Notes under the pieces: model-generated | What the model saw: the letters and a program-made list of their open reading frames with translations, nothing else | What the model was told of the DNA's origin: nothing | Databases searched by the model: none | Shown here: one piece after another, positions 6,223 through 13,919 of the stretch | Layout of the letters: each line of letters opens with the position of its first letter | How positions within the stretch are numbered: position 1 is the first letter of the stretch | From: Streptomyces sp. NRRL S-337 | GTDB lineage: Bacteria > Actinomycetota > Actinomycetes > Streptomycetales > Streptomycetaceae | DNA length: 28,741 nucleotides | Direction of reading: 5' to 3' | Assembly (NCBI RefSeq): GCF_000720175.1 | Contig: NZ_JOIX01000085.1 | Coordinates: 1-28,741, forward strand | Position numbers and translations under genes: made by a program

Positions 6223-8850
6223 TCAGGACCGCCGGGCCTGTCCCGTGCCCTTCGCCGCGTCCAGCGCGTACACGCAGCGGTCCTTGCTGCAGGCGTAGAC
6301 CACACCGCCGACCGCCACCGGCGAACCGGTGATCTCCCCGCCGGTCGCCAGCTTCCAGCGCAGCTGGCCGCCCATCGCGTCGAGGGTGTACAGGCAGTGG
6401 TCGGCCGACCCGAAGTGCACCCGGCCCTCCGCGACGACCGGGGAACCGACGACCTCCGCGCCCGCCTGGAAGCGCCAGCGCGGCGTGCCGGTCACCGCGT
6501 CCAGGGTGTAGAGCGCCTTGCCGCTGCCCAGGTGGACCGCGCCGTGCGCGACCAGCACCGGTTCGGTGGACTGCCGGGCCTCGGTGGCGATCCGCCAGCG
6601 GTCGCGGCCGTCCGCCGGGTCCAGCGCGTAGACCGTCCCGAGGTAGTCCGCCAGATAGACCCCACCGCCGGTGACCGCCGGTCCGGGGGCGAAGGCGGGC
6701 GGGCTGAGGAACACCGCGGGCGCCTCGAAGTGCCAGCGCACGTCGCCGCGGGCGATGTCGAGCGCCAGCACCCGGGTGCCGGCCACGACGTAGACCGTCC
6801 CGTCCGGCGCCGGCAGCAGCCGCATCGGCACCCCGCCGCAGGCTGCCGCGTCACCGACCGGGTACGACCAACGCTCCGCGCCGGTACGCGCCTCCAGCGC
6901 CTTCAGCCGGGCGTCGGCCCAGACGAACACCGTGCCGTCGTGGATCACCGGACCGGCCTCGGCGGTCTCGAAGTCGGTCTGGACGCCGGTCGTCTCCCAC
7001 AGCAGTTCGCCGGTGGCGGCCTCCCACGCCTGGACGCCGCCGCCGCGGGTGCTGGTGACCACGGTCCCGCGGTCGACCTTGAGGGCGTAGACCCAGCCGT
7101 CGGTGTTCAGCCGCCAGCGGTCGGTGCCGTCGATGGCGTCCAGCGCGTACAGGCTCGGGCCGTCCGAGGCGTGGATCCGGCCGTCCGCGACCGCCATCGC
7201 CCAGGCGACGTCGCGGGTCTTGAACCTGCGCCGCCCACTGGCCACGTCGAGCGCGTGCACCTCGAAGGAGGTGACGTAGAGCAGTTCGCCGTCCACGGCG
7301 GGGGTGCCCCAGACGTCGTTGGACATCCGGAACCGCCAGGGGCGCCAGCGGCCCGGGTCGGCGGGCGGTGCCTCGGCCGGAGCCGCGGCGCCGCCCTCGG
7401 GCGCCGGCGCACCGCCGGGCGCGCCCTGCTGCGGCAGGCCGGTGACCGGCCCGCCACCGGGCGGCCGGACCCAGTTCGTCGCGGCACCGGCCTGCCCGCG
7501 GGGCTGCGGCTCCCGGGTGTCGGCGCGCGGCCCCGGCCCTATCGGGGCGGCCGAGCCGCCGAGGTGGACGGGCCCGGCGGCGCCCTCCGCGGGCGCCGCG
7601 GAGAGCGCGGCGGCCGGGGACGGTGCGGCGGGCGGTGCCGCGGAGACCGGGGTGACCCGGGCCGTCGAGACGTCCGGGCCGAGCGCGGCCGGCTGCGGCT
7701 GCGGCATCGGGCCGGGGTGGGCGCCGCGCGGATCGCCACTGCGGTGGGCGCCGGGCCCGGCGCCGATCCGGCCGGGCCAGCCGTCCGCGGGCGCGTTCTC
7801 CGGCCGCGGCGGTGCCTGGGCGGGCTGTGGCAGGGCCGCCACGGGCGCCTGGGGCGGCGACGGCGGGAGGGGCGGTGCGGCGGGCGCGGGACGGCCCGGG
7901 CCGCGCCCGGAGGCCGCCTGCCGGCTCTCCTGCGGTACGGCGGAGCGGCCGCCGCGCCGGCTCTCGATGAGCGCCACCGCACCGGGCGGCAGCCAGGCCG
8001 ACGCGGTACCGCTGTCGTCGCTGCCGGAGCCGAAGAGGTGCGGGGCGAGCTGAGACTGCAGGTCGGCGGGGGACGGCCGGTGGGCCGCCTCCATCTGCAT
8101 ACAGGACTCCATGAGCGGACGCAGTTCGTCCGGCAGCCCGGTCAGATCGGGGCCCTCGCGCAGCAGCATGAAGACCGTCTCGACCGGGTTGGCGCCGTGG
8201 AAGGGCGCGTGCCCGGTGGCGGCGAAGACCAGCGTGGAGCCGAGGGAGAAGACGTCGCTGGCGCCCGTGACGCTGCGCGAGTCCCGGGCCTGCTCGGGCG
8301 ACATGTAGGCAGGGGTGCCCACGGCCACGTTGGTCATCGTCAGCCGGGTGTTGGACACCCCGGAGGCGATACCGAAGTCGATCACCCTGGGGCCGTCCTC
8401 GACGACCAGCACGTTCGACGGCTTCAGGTCGCGATGGACCAGGCCGGCGCCGTGGATGGACTGCAGTGCCTCGGCGATCCCGGCCGCCAGCCAGCGCACC
8501 GCCTGGGCCGGCAGCGGACCGCACTCATTGACTATTTCCTCCAGGGAGGGTGCGGGGACGTAGGCCGTCGCCAGCCACGGCACCGCCGCGCGCGGATCGG
8601 CGTCCACCACCGCCGCGGTGTAGAAGCCGCTGACCGCGCGGGCCGCCTCGACCTCGCGTGTGAAGCGGACCCGGAACAGCTGGTCCTCGGCGAGCTCGGT
8701 ACGTACCGTCTTGATCGCCACGCGCCGGCCGGACGCCGAACGGGCCAGGTACACCAGTCCCATGCCGCCGGCCCCGAGTCGGCCGAGCACCTCGAACGGC
8801 CCGATCCGCCGGGGATCGTGCTGCGTCAGCTGCTTCAGCTGCTCCACCAC
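6223..8850 (-). CDS. afsK: Serine/threonine protein kinase AfsK with C-terminal PQQ-type beta-propeller
   Basis: An 875-residue Hanks-type kinase. The N-terminal domain (17-280) has the Gly-rich loop LGAGGMG, ATP lysine K47, HRDLKPSN with D141, DFG at 158-160, and an activation loop [17 protein letters not shown] Pro/Ala-rich linker (about 285-500) leads to PQQ-type repeats of the form ALDAxxGxxRWR (about 503-870), which form the sensor propeller. From memory the N-terminal domain is nearly identical to S. coelicolor AfsK, which is about 800 residues; the linker here looks longer. T171 would correspond to the reported autophosphorylated T168, given three extra N-terminal residues. AfsK phosphorylates AfsR in antibiotic control and DivIVA at hyphal tips. 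GTG start with GGAGGT nine bases upstream. afsR is not in this window. Confidence 0.94.
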   Translation of the reverse strand: MVEQLKQLTQHDPRRIGPFEVLGRLGAGGMGLVYLARSASGRRVAIKTVRTELAEDQLFRVRFTREVEAARAVSGFYTAAVVDADPRAAVPWLATAYVPAPSLEEIVNECGPLPAQAVRWLAAGIAEALQSIHGAGLVHRDLKPSNVLVVEDGPRVIDFGIASGVSNTRLTMTNVAVGTPAYMSPEQARDSRSVTGASDVFSLGSTLVFAATGHAPFHGANPVETVFMLLREGPDLTGLPDELRPLMESCMQMEAAHRPSPADLQSQLAPHLFGSGSDDSGTASAWLPPGAVALIESRRGGRSAVPQESRQAASGRGPGRPAPAAPPLPPSPPQAPVAALPQPAQAPPRPENAPADGWPGRIGAGPGAHRSGDPRGAHPGPMPQPQPAALGPDVSTARVTPVSAAPPAAPSPAAALSAAPAEGAAGPVHLGGSAAPIGPGPRADTREPQPRGQAGAATNWVRPPGGGPVTGLPQQGAPGGAPAPEGGAAAPAEAPPADPGRWRPWRFRMSNDVWGTPAVDGELLYVTSFEVHALDVASGRRRFKTRDVAWAMAVADGRIHASDGPSLYALDAIDGTDRWRLNTDGWVYALKVDRGTVVTSTRGGGVQAWEAATGELLWETTGVQTDFETAEAGPVIHDGTVFVWADARLKALEARTGAERWSYPVGDAAACGGVPMRLLPAPDGTVYVVAGTRVLALDIARGDVRWHFEAPAVFLSPPAFAPGPAVTGGGVYLADYLGTVYALDPADGRDRWRIATEARQSTEPVLVAHGAVHLGSGKALYTLDAVTGTPRWRFQAGAEVVGSPVVAEGRVHFGSADHCLYTLDAMGGQLRWKLATGGEITGSPVAVGGVVYACSKDRCVYALDAAKGTGQARRS

Positions 8851-9355
8851 TTGTCTGCCACCTCCCCGTGGGGCGTAAAAAAGAGACTCTCAAAAGCCAC
8901 GAGCCGCCGAGAGCCACTGCCCCGTGCAGCGTGTCCGCGCCTGCGGCGAGGACCATCGAAACGGCCGTACGCGTGCTGATTCTTCCTGGCCGCGCCGATG
9001 GTTGCGAACCCGGGGCCCGTCCGTCGTGTCCTGGCGTGCCCCCCGCATCCCGCCCCGGACCCGTTACCCGGCGTCACCCCACCCGGCCTGACGTGCGCCG
9101 ACAGGTGCACCAGCGGGTGACGGGACCGTCGGTTACCGGCGAGTTGGCGCCCCTGTGCGCGGCAGCCGGGACGGCCGGCCAATTCTGCGCCGGCGCGGGC
9201 CACTTCGGGACCACACCGATCCTCCACGACGAACGGCGGTCCGGAAACAAAGCGTCCGTCCATTCTCCGCACGGCTTTCCCCCCGGGCCGTCGTTGCGGG
9301 CCACCGCAGCAGCTATATGTCCACGCTAGTACCGGTTCGTGCGTGCCGGGCGAAG

Positions 9356-9370
9356 GGAATTCAGAATTCC
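9356..9370. promoter_or_regulatory. 15-bp palindrome GGAATTC-A-GAATTCC
   Basis: A perfect inverted repeat of two 7-bp arms around one base, AT-rich in a GC-rich region, 230 bp upstream of tetR. It is a candidate operator for the adjacent TetR protein or for control of afsK, but this is only positional inference. Confidence 0.5.
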
Positions 9371-9408
9371 GGTCGACATCCGGCATTTTCTGCACGGAGC
9401 GTGACCGC

Positions 9409-9442
9409 TTATCCACCGAAGTTGTCCACAGGCTGTTGATAA
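9409..9442. promoter_or_regulatory. Cluster of three DnaA-box-like 9-mers
   Basis: TTATCCACC (9409-9417), TTGTCCACA (9422-9430, the form preferred at Streptomyces origins) and, on the other strand, TTATCAACA (9434-9442) lie 12-13 bp apart. DnaA could bind here and link afsK or tetR expression to replication. There are too few boxes for an origin. Confidence 0.5.
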
Positions 9443-9600
9443 GAGCATTCACCGGTTCGGACCAAGCCGCGCCCCGCGCGCCAGGACCACGAGCGGGTTC
9501 GCCACCGGTGCGGTAACAGGGGCCGCGGAGGCCGAACTCCCGCATCCCCATTTGCAGGCAGCCAAATCGCGCTCCGATCACCCCTCGGTAAGCTGACGGC

Positions 9601-10248
9601 ATGACAGGACAAGTACGAACCGTCGACGGCAGAGTGGCCGGCCGCCGCGGACAGGCGACGCGGCAAAAGCTTCTCGACTGCCTCAGTGAAATGCTCAGTT
9701 CGTCCCCCTACCGGGACGTCAAGGTCATCGATGTGGCCCGAAAAGCGGGGACTTCGCCCGCTACGTTCTATCAGTACTTCCCGGACGTCGAAGGTGCCGT
9801 CCTTGAAATCGCCGAGGAGATGGCCAAAGAAGGCGCCACTCTGACCGATCTTGTCGCCGAACGCTCCTGGGTGGGCAAGTCCGGCTGGCAGGCGGCGGAG
9901 GAGCTGGTCGACGGCTTCCTCTCCTTCTGGCGCAAGAACGATGCGATTCTGCGCGTCGTCGACCTGGGTGCCGCCGAGGGCGACAAGCGGTTCTACAAGA
10001 TCCGCATGAAGATCCTCAACGCCGTCACCAACTCGCTCACCGACTCCATCCAGGAGCTCCAGAGCAAGAACAAGGTCGACAAGGACGTCAGCCCGGCAGC
10101 CATGGCCGGCTCGATCGTCGCGATGCTCGCGGCGGTCGCCAGTCACCAGAAGGGCTTCCAGAGCTGGGGCGTGAAGCAGGCCGAGCTCAAGCCCAACCTG
10201 GCGCTGCTGGTGCACTTCGGCATCACCGGCAAGAAGCCGACCAGGTAA
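9601..10248 (+). CDS. TetR-family transcriptional regulator
   Basis: A 215-residue regulator with an N-terminal DNA-binding domain (about 17-75). Its helix-turn-helix reads VIDVARKAGTSPATFYQYFP (42-61), followed by an all-helical ligand domain with a hydrophobic C-terminal half. It resembles the conserved regulator that neighbours afsK in other streptomycetes. Its codon use is less GC-biased than its neighbours, with several AAA, GAA and CTT codons near the 5' end. No clear Shine-Dalgarno sequence precedes the ATG. It is a candidate repressor for the CTGAC-N5-GTCAG regulon because it is the only one-component regulator in the window, but its own upstream region lacks a good copy of that site. 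Confidence 0.9.
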   Translation: MTGQVRTVDGRVAGRRGQATRQKLLDCLSEMLSSSPYRDVKVIDVARKAGTSPATFYQYFPDVEGAVLEIAEEMAKEGATLTDLVAERSWVGKSGWQAAEELVDGFLSFWRKNDAILRVVDLGAAEGDKRFYKIRMKILNAVTNSLTDSIQELQSKNKVDKDVSPAAMAGSIVAMLAAVASHQKGFQSWGVKQAELKPNLALLVHFGITGKKPTR

Positions 10249-10444
10249 GCAGAGCAAGCCGTCCGCACCAAGAGGCCCAGCCAGTAACCCGAACGAGGCC
10301 ATCCGAGCCGGAAGACCGGGCACCCGGCAACCGGCAGCCCTTCGAGGAAGCGGCCCGAGAAGCGCCGCGCCTCCAAGACCCGTTGCATCCGGGCCCGTTC
10401 CGCCGTCGGTCCTGATATCCGTCCTGCCATAGCTGTACCGCACA

Positions 10445-10494
10445 CACAGCGGGTGCCGGCCGCCCCTCCCAGGGGCGCCGAGGCACCCGCTGTG
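10445..10494. terminator. Strong bidirectional terminator hairpin
   Basis: CACAGCGGGTGCC (10445-10457) pairs perfectly over 13 bp with GGCACCCGCTGTG (10482-10494). An inner stem, CGCCCCT/AGGGGCG, closes around CCC. It lies between the convergent tetR and F420-type reductase genes. The rest of the 300-bp gap (10249-10549) shows no gene. Confidence 0.8.
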
Positions 10495-10549
10495 CGCATG
10501 TGGACGCGGAACGCACACCCTCCGGCCCGGGGGCACGCACCCGGACCGG

Positions 10550-11059
10550 TCAGCGCCGCTCCAGCCGGAACAGCCGGATCTCCCGCTCCACCCGCTCCTG
10601 ATAGGCGGCGTACGGCGGCCAGAACACCAGCGCCGCCCGCCACGCCCGCGCCCGCTCCGCACCGCGCAGCAGCCGGGCCCGTACGGCGATCTCCTCACCG
10701 CGCCAACTGACCGTCGCCTCCGGGCACTTGAGGAGGTTTCCGGTCCAGGCGGGGTGGCCCGGACGCCCGAAGTTGCTGCCGATCAGCAGCCAGCTGCCAC
10801 CCTCCTCCGGCAGGCAGGCCAGCGGGGTCCGCCGCGGCTGTCCGCTCCGGGCGCCGGTCGCCGTCAGGACCAGTCCGGGCAGCATCCGGGCGCTGAGCAG
10901 CACCCTGCCCCCGGTCAGCCGGTGCACGAGACCGTCCAGGGCCGGGACAACGTGCGGGGCGATCCGGGCGAACGTCCGGGTCGCGGAGACCTTCTGCACC
11001 AGCCGCCGCATCAGCCGCTCCTCCCCCGCCGTCGACGGTTCGAGGCTTCTCCCCGGCAT
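10550..11059 (-). CDS. Deazaflavin (F420)-dependent nitroreductase-family protein
   Basis: A 169-residue protein of the Ddn/DUF385 split-barrel family, which uses reduced coenzyme F420 to reduce activated double bonds or quinones. Typical segments are LTATGARSGQPRRTPL (about 66-81), WLLIGSNFGRPGHPAW, then NLLKCPEATVSWRGEE and a C-terminal helix with PPYAAYQ. The gene starts within the stop codon of the acyl-CoA dehydrogenase (TGATG), so translation is probably coupled. In this context it may reduce an unsaturated CoA ester or ring intermediate of the same pathway. The family is clear, the substrate unknown. Confidence 0.86.
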   Translation of the reverse strand: MPGRSLEPSTAGEERLMRRLVQKVSATRTFARIAPHVVPALDGLVHRLTGGRVLLSARMLPGLVLTATGARSGQPRRTPLACLPEEGGSWLLIGSNFGRPGHPAWTGNLLKCPEATVSWRGEEIAVRARLLRGAERARAWRAALVFWPPYAAYQERVEREIRLFRLERR

Positions 11060-12369
11060 CAGGCGTCCACCCCCGCCGGCAGACCCGCCGTACGGCCCGC
11101 GCCGCGCCCCGCCCCCGCGAACAGTCCCGCCTCCTCGGCCGCCCGGGCCCGCAGCCGGTGCACCGGGCCCAGCAGCAGCTCGTCGCCGGCCGCGCGCTTG
11201 AAGTACAGATGCGCCGCGTGCTCCCAGGTGGAGCCGGTCCCGCCGGGCAGCTGCACCGCCTCGGCCGCCACCGCGCGCAGCGCCTCCAGCGCCTGTGCCA
11301 GCGCCAGCGCCGCGACCGCCCGCTCACCGGCCCGGCCGGTGACTCCGGGCCCGCTGCCGTACGCACCCAAGGACCCGTCCGCCCCGAGGGACCCGCGGCC
11401 CGCCGTCCAGGCCGCGTGGTACGCCGCCGAGCGGGCCGCCTGCAGCGTCACGTAGAGGTCGGCGAGCCGGTGCCGCACGGCCTGGAAGGGCCCGGCCGGC
11501 CGGCCGAACCGCTCCCGCTCCCTGACGTGCGCGACGGTACCGGCCAGCGCCGCGGCGGCCGCCCCGACCGCCTCGACGGCCAGCGCCGCGGCCGCCGCCA
11601 CACCGGTCGCGGCCAGTGCCGGGCCGACCGCGGACGCCGCCTCGCCGCCCTCCTCGCCCAGCAACGCGGCCGGTACGTCCCGCAGTTCGAGCCGGGCCTG
11701 CGGCCGGGTCTCGTCCACCACGGTCTGCCGGGTCCGCCGCAGCCCGGCCGCACCGGCCACCCGGACCAGGAAGAGCCGGGTGCCGCTGCGCGCGAACCCG
11801 CCGGTGTGCGCGGCCACCACCAGCACCTCGGCGGTGTGCCCGTTCAGCACCTGCCCGGCCTCCCCGTACAGCCGCCAGCCGGTACCGCCCTCCTCCTTGT
11901 GCGCCTGGATCCCGCCGGCCCGGCCGCCGCCCGCCCAGTCGCCGTCGTTCGGCCCGGCCAGTGCCAGCGCGGTGGGGAGCCGGCCACCCGGTACGGCCAG
12001 CGTGCCGGTCAGCTCACCGGAGGCGAGGGCCGGCAGCACTCCGGCGCGCTGCCGCTCGCTGCCCAGCGCGAGGATCAACGGGGCGGCCAGCGCGGCGGTG
12101 GCGATCAGCGGCGAGGGCAGGACGGTGCGGCCGGTCTCCTCGCAGGCCAGGGCGAGTTCGGTGGGCCCCCGTCCGGCCCCGCCGTACACGGTGGGCAGGG
12201 CCGGACCGGGCAGGTGGAGCCGGCCGGCGAGCTCCCGCCACAGCTCCTCGTCGTAACCGGGTGGGGTACGCACCGCCGCCTTGACCTCGTCCGGGCCGCA
12301 GCGTTTGTCCAGCAGTGCGCGCAGCGTGCGGCGGATTGCGTGCTGCTCCTCGGTGAACGCGGCATCCAT
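11059..12369 (-). CDS. Acyl-CoA dehydrogenase family protein
   Basis: A 436-residue FadE-type flavoprotein that should introduce an alpha,beta double bond into an acyl-CoA. The N-terminal helical domain (DAAFTEEQHAIRRTLRALL) is followed by the beta domain and a C-terminal helical bundle ending in GGTGSTWEHAAHLYFKRA, the signature seen in steroid-type FadE subunits. The residue before GG is proline where many relatives have histidine. Low-complexity Ala/Gly insertions occur near 150-165 and 320-340. Such dehydrogenases are often heteromeric, and no partner subunit lies in the window. The start has GGGAGG nine bases upstream. A near-perfect operator lies 65 bp upstream (12434-12448). First gene of a two-gene operon with the F420-type reductase. 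Confidence 0.9.
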   Translation of the reverse strand: MDAAFTEEQHAIRRTLRALLDKRCGPDEVKAAVRTPPGYDEELWRELAGRLHLPGPALPTVYGGAGRGPTELALACEETGRTVLPSPLIATAALAAPLILALGSERQRAGVLPALASGELTGTLAVPGGRLPTALALAGPNDGDWAGGGRAGGIQAHKEEGGTGWRLYGEAGQVLNGHTAEVLVVAAHTGGFARSGTRLFLVRVAGAAGLRRTRQTVVDETRPQARLELRDVPAALLGEEGGEAASAVGPALAATGVAAAAALAVEAVGAAAAALAGTVAHVRERERFGRPAGPFQAVRHRLADLYVTLQAARSAAYHAAWTAGRGSLGADGSLGAYGSGPGVTGRAGERAVAALALAQALEALRAVAAEAVQLPGGTGSTWEHAAHLYFKRAAGDELLLGPVHRLRARAAEEAGLFAGAGRGAGRTAGLPAGVDA

Positions 12370-12433
12370 CGGCGGGCTCCTCCCGGCCGTGCGACCACGC
12401 CCGCCGGGGCCGGCGGGCGTGCGCCAACGCGAT

Positions 12434-12448
12434 CTGACGGCCCGTCAT
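12434..12448. promoter_or_regulatory. Operator CTGAC-N5-GTCAT (site 2)
   Basis: CTGAC-GGCCC-GTCAT, nine of ten arm bases matching the palindrome consensus. It lies 65 bp upstream of the acyl-CoA dehydrogenase start on the minus strand and 115 bp from site 3. Confidence 0.6.
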
Positions 12449-12563
12449 AGTAGGGAGCGGGGACGCAGTTTCCCAGAGACGGGCGGCACGATTTCCGAGG
12501 CGGGCGGGGCGATCGCACCCGGTCGGGAGCCCGTCGGACGACCCCTGCCGCAACCGTCTACAT

Positions 12564-12578
12564 CTGATGTACCGTCAG
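12564..12578. promoter_or_regulatory. Operator CTGAT-N5-GTCAG (site 3), next to a start codon
   Basis: CTGAT-GTACC-GTCAG, nine of ten arm bases matching. It ends four bases before the ATG of the second thiolase-fold gene. A TAnnnT -10-like hexamer (TACCGT, 12570-12575) is embedded in it, seven bases before the ATG. Confidence 0.62.
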
Positions 12579-12582
12579 ATTC

Positions 12583-13776
12583 ATGCCTTCACCAGCTTCC
12601 GGCCCTCGCTCCGGGAACCGCAAGGTGGCCGTCGCCGGGGTCGCCCTGTCCGACTGCGGCCGGGTGGACGAGGCCACCCCGTACGCGCTGCACGCCCAGG
12701 CCGCCCGCCGGGCGCTCGCCGACAGCGGACTGGACCGGTCGGTGATCGACGGCTTCGCCTCGGCCGGGCTGGGCACCCTCGCGCCCGTCGAGGTCGCCGA
12801 GTACCTGGGACTGCGCCCCACCTGGGTGGACTCGACCTCGGTGGGCGGCGCCACCTGGGAGGTGATGGCCGCGCACGCCGCCGACGCGATCGCCGCGGGC
12901 CACGCCGACGCCGTCCTCCTCGTCTACGGCTCCACCGCCCGCGCCGACCTCAAGGCCCGGCGCCGCACCGCCAACCTCTCGTTCGGCGCCCGGGGCCCGC
13001 TCCAGTTCGAGGTCCCCTACGGCCACACCCTGATCGCCAAGTACGCCATGGCCGCGCGCCGCCACATGCACCAGTACGGCACGACGGCGGAACAGCTGGC
13101 CCAGGTAGCCGTGCAGGCGCGGGCCAACGCGGCGGCCAACCCGGACGCCCTGTACCGCGACCCGATCACCGTCGACGACGTGCTGGCCGGCCCGATGATC
13201 GCCGACCCGTTCACCAAACTGCACTGCTGCATCCGCTCCGACGGCGGCTGCGCGGTCCTGCTGGTCGCCGAGGACCACGTCCCCGACCTGGCCAAACCCC
13301 CGGTGTGGGTGCTCGGTTCCGGCACCGCGGTCTCGCACACCACGATGTCCGACTGGGACGACTTCACGGTCTCGCCGGCGGCGGTCTCGGGGCGGCTGGC
13401 CTTCGAGCGGGCGGGCGTCCGGCCGTGCGAGATCGATCTCGCGCAGATCTATGACGCCTTCACCTACATGACCCTGGTGACGCTGGAGGACCTGGGCTTC
13501 TGCGCCAAGGGGGAGGGCGGCGCGTTCGTCGAGAAGGGGCGGCTGCTGCGGGACGGCGCGCTGCCGGTGAACACCGACGGCGGTGGCCTGGCCGCCTGCC
13601 ACCCCGGGATGCGCGGGCTGTTCCTGCTGGTCGAGGCGGTACGCCAGCTTCGCGGCGAGGCCGGCCCGGACCGCCAGGTCCACCGCCCCGACGGCACCCT
13701 CCCGCAGCTCGCGGTCGCCTCCGGCACCGGCGGCTGGTTCTGCTCGTCGGGGACGGTGGTGCTGGGGCGGGACTAG
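12583..13776 (+). CDS. Second thiolase-fold lipid-transfer / aldolase-like protein
   Basis: A 397-residue paralogue of the protein at 2025. Shared features are the N-terminal VAVAGVALSDCGR strand, the Gly turn SVGGATWEV (about 87-95), RRHMHQYGT, LAQIYDAFTYMTL, LGFCAKGEGGAF and NTDGGG. The classical catalytic cysteine is replaced by glycine in my alignment, and the C-terminal HG of the first paralogue reads CHPGM here. No DUF35 gene is adjacent; the DUF35 protein at 18027 is the likely partner. The ATG has no Shine-Dalgarno sequence, and the operator with a possible -10 lies directly upstream, so the mRNA may be leaderless. It is divergent from the acyl-CoA dehydrogenase operon. Confidence 0.85.
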   Translation: MPSPASGPRSGNRKVAVAGVALSDCGRVDEATPYALHAQAARRALADSGLDRSVIDGFASAGLGTLAPVEVAEYLGLRPTWVDSTSVGGATWEVMAAHAADAIAAGHADAVLLVYGSTARADLKARRRTANLSFGARGPLQFEVPYGHTLIAKYAMAARRHMHQYGTTAEQLAQVAVQARANAAANPDALYRDPITVDDVLAGPMIADPFTKLHCCIRSDGGCAVLLVAEDHVPDLAKPPVWVLGSGTAVSHTTMSDWDDFTVSPAAVSGRLAFERAGVRPCEIDLAQIYDAFTYMTLVTLEDLGFCAKGEGGAFVEKGRLLRDGALPVNTDGGGLAACHPGMRGLFLLVEAVRQLRGEAGPDRQVHRPDGTLPQLAVASGTGGWFCSSGTVVLGRD

Positions 13777-13784
13777 CGCGGGAC

Positions 13785-13889
13785 AGCGGCCGAGGGGTGG
13801 TGGGGCCAGAGCCGGATAGCGGCCGAGGGGGACGGTGGTGCCAGAGCGGCGGTAGCGGCCGAGGGGGGCGGTGGTGCGGAAGCGGGGGC
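13785..13889 (+). repeat. Imperfect ~35-bp tandem repeat, three copies
   Basis: Three units begin AGCGGCCGAGGGG, at 13785, 13818 and 13854. Each carries a GGTGGTG core and a following AGAGC/AAGC. The last codons of the thiolase-fold gene (about 13750-13774) match the second half of the unit, so the array may have grown from the 3' end of that gene. It fills the gap before the convergent glycosyltransferase gene. Confidence 0.75.
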
Positions 13890-13919
13890 AGCCGCCCAGG
13901 CCGCCCCCGCCCCGCCGCG

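Larger units (their letters stand above)
8851..9600. other. Long intergenic region between divergent afsK and tetR
   Basis: 750 bp without a supportable gene. Its codon-position bias is poor and the open frames on both strands overlap each other. The end near tetR is less GC-rich than the rest and carries a palindrome (9356-9370) and DnaA-box-like sites (9409-9442). Promoters of both genes must lie here. I cannot place them with confidence. Confidence 0.6.

Noticed and set aside
6169..8979. Very long open frame antisense to afsK, and similar long antisense frames over the acyl-CoA ligase and thiolase genes
   Set aside because: High-GC codon bias leaves stop-free shadow frames opposite real genes. 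Their translations are Arg/Gly/Pro-rich with no recognisable domain, and the opposing frames have clear family motifs and ribosome sites.
9409..9442. Chromosomal replication origin
   Set aside because: Only three box-like 9-mers are present, whereas a Streptomyces origin has many, and dnaA, dnaN and gyrase genes are absent.
9593..9607. CTGAC-GGCAT-GACAG overlapping the tetR start codon as an eighth operator
   Set aside because: It has nine of ten arm bases but lacks the C before the right arm and the A/T-rich flanks shared by the other sites. About one such near-match is expected by chance in a window of this size.
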